NCBI GenBank assembly: GCA_016712595.1
Contig: JADJQT010000002.1
Span: 1 to 64,000 of the forward strand
Direction of reading: 5' to 3'
Length of the DNA: 64,000 bases
DNA from: Rhodospirillales bacterium
GTDB lineage: Bacteria > Pseudomonadota > Alphaproteobacteria > Rhodospirillales > Defluviicoccaceae
The notes under the pieces are model-generated. The model made no database searches. It saw only the letters and a program-made list of their open reading frames with translations, and had not been told where the DNA came from. Positions 60,463 through 64,000 of this stretch are shown here, in pieces. Within the stretch, counting starts at the first letter, position 1; every line of letters starts with the position of its first letter. The position numbers and the translations under genes are program-made.

Positions 60463-61250
60463 CTATTTTACAACTATAGGGGGTATTTGCCAGTAACGCT
60501 CGCCCGGACGATCGGATCGACACCGCCGCCCCGGCTGGGCGGCCGCCGGATCAACGCAGGTTCGCCAGAAGGAACATCGCGGTGTTGGCCGGAAGCGGAC
60601 ATCAGTGGACGGTAACGAGATCAGCGGGGGCATGTCCAGGCCCAGCTTGGCGCGCAGCGCGGCCGAGACCTCGGGCGTCCACCATTCGTTTTCGATGCCG
60701 AAGTTCTGCTTGCCGAGTTCTAAAAGCGGCAGATCGTGGACGCGGGCGCAGGCGAGATCGACGAGTCGCTGGCCATACGGCTGCAGCCGCGCCGTCTTGT
60801 CCCCAGAGCCGGTGGCAAGCCGATCCACCCGCCGGCCCTGTGGCAACGTCCACCTGGATTAGGATCGTAGCGAGCGCGGACTTCGGCGACGTTCTCTGCC
60901 TGCGGCAGCGTTGTGAACGCATTCACCGACGTGGCCGATGCCGTCGGCGCGGCCGAGCTTACGATAGATTTCGAAATTTTCCGCCAGCCCATCGAAAATC
61001 GCCTGCGCCTCGCCTTTGACCGGTGGCTCTCGCAGCAGCCGGATCGACGCAAAGGAAAATCGACTGTGGGCGATGCCATCCGAGTCCTGCATCGCCTCGG
61101 GCAGCGATATGCCGCGCCCAGCCGCCCCGTGTGGCTCGGGGCCAAGGAGTTCCTTATTCGCAAGACGGGGGCGATCAATGCCCAAAACGGGCGACGCCGC
61201 CGAAGGTTTCCCCGCGGCGGCGTCGCACCAACAACGTCTTAACCCAAACG
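60463..61250 (-). pseudogene. decayed gene(s) of unknown function
   Basis: The - strand carries coding-like pieces in shifting frames: EAQAIFDGLAENFEIYRKLG with RADGIGHVGECVHN, then PQAENVAEVRARYDPNP, then KQNFGIENEWWTPEVSAALR. They read like one protein broken by frameshifts, but no family could be recognised. No intact frame longer than 130 codons is present. Confidence 0.3.
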
Positions 61251-61316
61251 TACCAGTTGTTGTTATCAGCCGTCAAGGGAGATTATCCTGCACCCCAGGG
61301 GAATCGGATGAAGGAC

Positions 61317-61634
61317 TCATGCGGTGACGAGGCTTGCGAGGAATTCGTCGTGGCATGCGGCGACTCTGCGTCGGAGGCGCAGGGTGTCCCAGCTTTTGGC
61401 CTTTCGGAAGAGGATGTGGGCCATGTGTTTCAGGGTGGTGAAGCTGGCCGGGGCGTTTTCGGTCCGGACCCGGCACTCGTCGTCTGTGAACACCATGTCC
61501 GTGACCCAGTGAAGGCTGTTTTCCACGCGCCAATGGCTGCGGACGATGAATCGCGTCTGCTCGGCCGGCAGGTTTGACCAAGTAATATAGACGCCGTCTA
61601 CCCCAACCGCACCCCCGCGCACTGCGGTCGGCAA
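61317..61634 (-). pseudogene. ISAs1-family transposase C-terminal fragment
   Basis: The frame includes GVYITWSNLPAEQTRFIVRS, HWRVENSLHWVTDMVFTDDE and APASFTTLKHMAHILFRKAK. The HWxxENxLHWxxDxxxxDD block is the conserved C-terminal catalytic region of ISAs1-type (IS4-like) transposases. It abuts the IS1182 fragment at about 61635. Confidence 0.7.
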
Positions 61635-61639
61635 GGCAG

Positions 61640-61962
61640 GAATGCGAAAACGGGCCGAGATCGTCGAGCGGTCGTTCGCTCACACTCTCGAACGCGGCGG
61701 TATGCACCGGACCTGGCGGCGCCGCCGGGAAACTGTCCACAAGCGCCACCTGATCCACGTCGCCGGCCTCAGCCTCGGCATCCTGATGCGCTTGCCGATC
61801 GGCGCCGGAACTCCGAAGGAGGCCGCAGCCCACGGCCGGGTGCGGCCGTTCGTCGTTTGCCGCGAGGAAATCCTGACGACGCTCCTCGTCGCTGTCCCCG
61901 ACTCGGACGGCGGTGGCGACTTCGGCCTCCTCGTCGTCGCCGCCACCGTCAACCCGACATGA
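61640..61962 (+). pseudogene. IS1182-family transposase C-terminal fragment
   Basis: The frame begins with KRAEIVERSFAHTLERGGMH, the conserved C-terminal Y/E region, followed by RETVHKRHLIHVAGLSLGIL and FGAGTPKEAA-like sequence (IGAGTPKEAAAHGRVRPF). Only the last third of the transposase is left. Confidence 0.7.
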
Positions 61963-62003
61963 TCACAACAGACACATCGTCAACGGACGGCTAAGGCGCG
62001 CCG

Positions 62004-62414
62004 CTACTGCGGCCCGTTCGGCCCGTACTTGATCAAAAAGACGTCCCCTGCGCCGACACTGTTGCCCGGCCGCGGCTCGCTGGTCCAGCCCACCACATAG
62101 ACGTTACCGTCCGCGTCGGTGGCGACGCCCGTGACACCATCATCCTCGGCTGTGCCCAGCTGGTGGCGCCACAGCTCGCGGCCGTCGCGATCGAAGGTGA
62201 TGACGAAGGCGTCGTGTCCGCCCTTGTATGCGCCGAAATGCCCGTAGGTGTCGCCGACGACGTGCACCCGGCCGTCCGGCCCGGTCGCGATCCCGGTAGC
62301 CCCATCTACTTCGTACGTCCCGAACTGCTTGATCCACTCTGGGTCGGCCGCCGCGGCCGTGGTGGCCGTCACCAGCAGGGTTGCGGCGAGTATCGTGCGC
62401 AGTCTGCTGCCCAT
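62004..62414 (-). CDS. secreted SBBP-repeat (beta-propeller-like) protein
   Basis: From the ATG at 62414 the protein has 136 residues. A signal peptide is clear (MGSRLRTILAATLLVTATTA, cleavage near AAAAD). It is followed by two SBBP-type beta-propeller repeats: YEVDGATGIATGPDGRVHVV with GGHDAFVITFDRDGRELWRH, and DDGVTGVATDADGNVYVVGW with AGDVFLIKYGPNG. It is short for this family and may be truncated at the C-terminus. The function is unknown; such repeats occur in exported proteins. Confidence 0.65.
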   Translation of the reverse strand: MGSRLRTILAATLLVTATTAAAADPEWIKQFGTYEVDGATGIATGPDGRVHVVGDTYGHFGAYKGGHDAFVITFDRDGRELWRHQLGTAEDDGVTGVATDADGNVYVVGWTSEPRPGNSVGAGDVFLIKYGPNGPQ

Positions 62415-62672
62415 CGTCCGTGCTCCTCTCCCCAAGATTCAGGTGCCGGCGCCGAACCAAGTCGGCCTCGCGGTCGAGATCGCATACGTCGAGAGCGGGT
62501 GACAGATACCGAAAAGGTGTTCGCGTGCTGCCCGTACGCCCCCTGCTGGCCAGCCCCCCGTCTCACGCAATGACCATCGTGGCAGACTGCCGGCCACGTA
62601 CCGAGTGAAATGTTCATGTTATCATCGAGCGCCGATGCACCCGGCGATCGCACGCTCGGCGCGATACACCAT

Positions 62673-62830
62673 TAAACCGCCCCGGGTTTGCCGGAGGCTC
62701 TTCCCTTTGAGAGGATCGAGCAGTGGACAAGCCCGGGGATCCTGCGAAATTTTCGTCTGAGATGCGCGAGCGCGCGGTTCGGATGGGGTTCGAGCATCGT
62801 TACGAATATTCCTTTCAAGTGGGAGACGAC
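62673..62830 (+). pseudogene. IS3-family left end and orfA fragment
   Basis: AAACCGCCCCGGGTTTGCCGG at 62674 is nearly identical to the end of the IS3 element at 53277. It is followed by an orfA start (MDKPGDPAKFSSEMRERAVR) that loses similarity after about 25 codons. Thus a related element was present here and has been truncated. Confidence 0.55.
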
Positions 62831-63252
62831 CGTTCGAACCCATACCTCAAGCGCTTAGGAAAGCGTCGATCCGTTGTGGTCGCCCTGCACTCCGGTTTCT
62901 CAGTCACGTTGCATCCGGCCGGGCCAAGTTAACCCGCGACGCGAGACTCGCGATCCTCGGTGGCCGGACTTCAAGCCGCGGGATGGGCAGAGGCGAAGTT
63001 CATGAATTTGCCGATGGAAATGCGTCGAGCGACGCGGACGTGATCGACGCCGAGGTACGAGAGAGCGCCGGGCTCCCTCAGTTGCGGATGCGTCATCATC
63101 GCGCAGATTGGGCGGAGCGTCGCCGATTCACGCCAGATCGGCCACGCCAGCGAGAATTCAGCGACACTGGCGCGGCAAGTGGTGACAATGCGTGGTGAAA
63201 GACACAAAAGGTCCCGACCAAAGCACCGACAAGCAATTCGGTAAAGTGCCGT
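62831..63252. other. intergenic region
   Basis: About 420 bp with no recognisable gene. Several short overlapping frames exist, but none has a ribosome site or known motif. Confidence 0.3.
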
Positions 63253-64000
63253 TTACTCATGATCCAGTCGAGATAATAGCGCCCGACTGATGTTCCCATA
63301 ATCCCCTTGAGTAGGATCTAGTACGTATCGCCGCGCAGTTGAGAGCATGGTAGAAAAGTTGCAAGCGCTGTATTTTCCTCGTGATTCATGCTCAATAGCT
63401 CTTAGCATTGCATCTATACCATGCCTTGATGTTCCTGAACCAGCGTTATCGCCCCATATGGGGATAATTATGCTTCCCTCACTCCTTGTTCCTCTATAGG
63501 CAATCATCTCCCACGAATCAACGCGTTCACAAATTGTAAACGCTAGTAGGCCAAAGCTTCCAAGAGCGCTCGCGCCAAGTTCTGTACGTGACCCTTCTGG
63601 CGACGGATCGGCTCCTCTATAGGCATAGCGTCTAGCTTCGTCAGGGGAAAAACGCAGAGAATTGCCTTTGTAGTCATATGACCAAGTGTTAAATAGACAC
63701 TTTATGATATCATGTTCTTTGCATTTTCCTAATAGATCGTATTGTGCGCCGATGAAGGTCATTTGACCGCTCGGCAACTTTAGTGGTGTTATGTAAGAAT
63801 TTTTTTTCTTGGGATTTTTTCGATCACGGACACCTGCCCCTGAAGCAGATATCAAATCGCACCTTAACTGCCATACCAAGTGATCCGCCGCTCCAAGTCG
63901 ACAGCGATTCGCTGCCAAAACACAGCGCTTGGCCAACGCTTGTTGACGTGATGCTTTTGAGAAAAGTGCGGTTTTTTTTGCGCTTCCATCTTTTGATCTG
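63253..64000 (-). CDS. hypothetical protein, 5' end outside window
   Basis: The frame is open to the window edge, giving at least 248 codons; the stop is TGA at 63253-63255. The N-terminal visible part is basic and Cys-containing (RCVLAANRCRLGAADHLVWQ). The central part reads KCLFNTWSYDYKGNSLRFSP, DEARRYAYRGADPSPEGSRT, ELGASALGSFGLLAFTI and SIIIPIWGDNAGSGTSRHGI. This order (short Trp-Tyr block, D/E-x-RRYAxR-DPS, a Gly-Ala-x-x-L-x-x-x-GLL helix, then PIW) vaguely recalls C-terminal regions of type I-G (formerly I-U) CRISPR-associated proteins. I am not sure, and no CRISPR array is in the window. Base composition is lower in GC than the neighbours, which fits island DNA. Confidence 0.5.
   Translation of the reverse strand, partial: RSKDGSAKKTALFSKASRQQALAKRCVLAANRCRLGAADHLVWQLRCDLISASGAGVRDRKNPKKKNSYITPLKLPSGQMTFIGAQYDLLGKCKEHDIIKCLFNTWSYDYKGNSLRFSPDEARRYAYRGADPSPEGSRTELGASALGSFGLLAFTICERVDSWEMIAYRGTRSEGSIIIPIWGDNAGSGTSRHGIDAMLRAIEHESRGKYSACNFSTMLSTARRYVLDPTQGDYGNISRALLSRLDHE

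Overview
The window is high-GC DNA from an alphaproteobacterium. The conserved left end (ilvI-ilvN-ilvC-leuA, then mreB-mreC-mreD-mrdA-rodA, all on the + strand) and the form of the acetolactate synthase thiamine-binding motif point to Alphaproteobacteria. A Rhodospirillales-type organism is my inference, because no rRNA or other strong taxonomic marker is present.

Layout. (1) 1-4220: branched-chain amino-acid synthesis, finishing acetolactate, ketol-acid and isopropylmalate steps. (2) 4348-9983: the rod-shape module MreBCD-PBP2-RodA. (3) 9984-53033: a very large exopolysaccharide locus, mostly on the - strand. It holds glycosyltransferases (GT2 and GT4), a GT2 fused to a phosphoglycosyl transferase, nucleotide-sugar enzymes (two SDR epimerases, two DegT aminotransferases, a frameshifted Gfo/Idh dehydrogenase, a WbpD-like acetyltransferase), tailoring enzymes, two membrane polymerase/ligase candidates, a Wzm/Wzt ABC exporter, two chain-length proteins (one with a tyrosine-kinase domain), an outer-membrane export lipoprotein, and an export protein fused to an outer-membrane beta-barrel but interrupted by one in-frame stop. 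A sigma-54 response regulator sits in the middle next to three tandem ~93-bp repeats that each carry a -24/-12-like element. (4) 43500-47130: a pile of decayed IS256, IS3 and IS630 copies inside the polysaccharide locus. (5) 53100-64000: an IS-rich region. An IS3 element with perfect 26-bp ends is interrupted by two IS110 elements. Beside it lies the 3' half of a tRNA-Ala(GGC) gene, followed at once by a tyrosine integrase that an IS66 element has split, with a perfect 8-bp target duplication. This marks one end of a decayed integrative island running rightward. Beyond are transposase scraps, a small secreted beta-propeller-like protein, and a 5'-truncated gene at the window edge whose C-terminal half vaguely recalls type I-G CRISPR-associated proteins.

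How the genes would work together: the epimerases, dehydrogenase, aminotransferases and acetyltransferase make amino sugars. The PGT domain loads the first sugar on undecaprenyl phosphate and the glycosyltransferases extend it. Wzy-like proteins or the Wzm/Wzt pair handle polymerisation and transport, Wzz/Wzc-like proteins set length, and the outer-membrane export proteins pass the polymer out. The fused exporter and the dehydrogenase both look broken, so the pathway may be inactive in this strain, or the two lesions may be sequencing errors. I saw no CRISPR array, rRNA, intact tRNA or exosortase gene.
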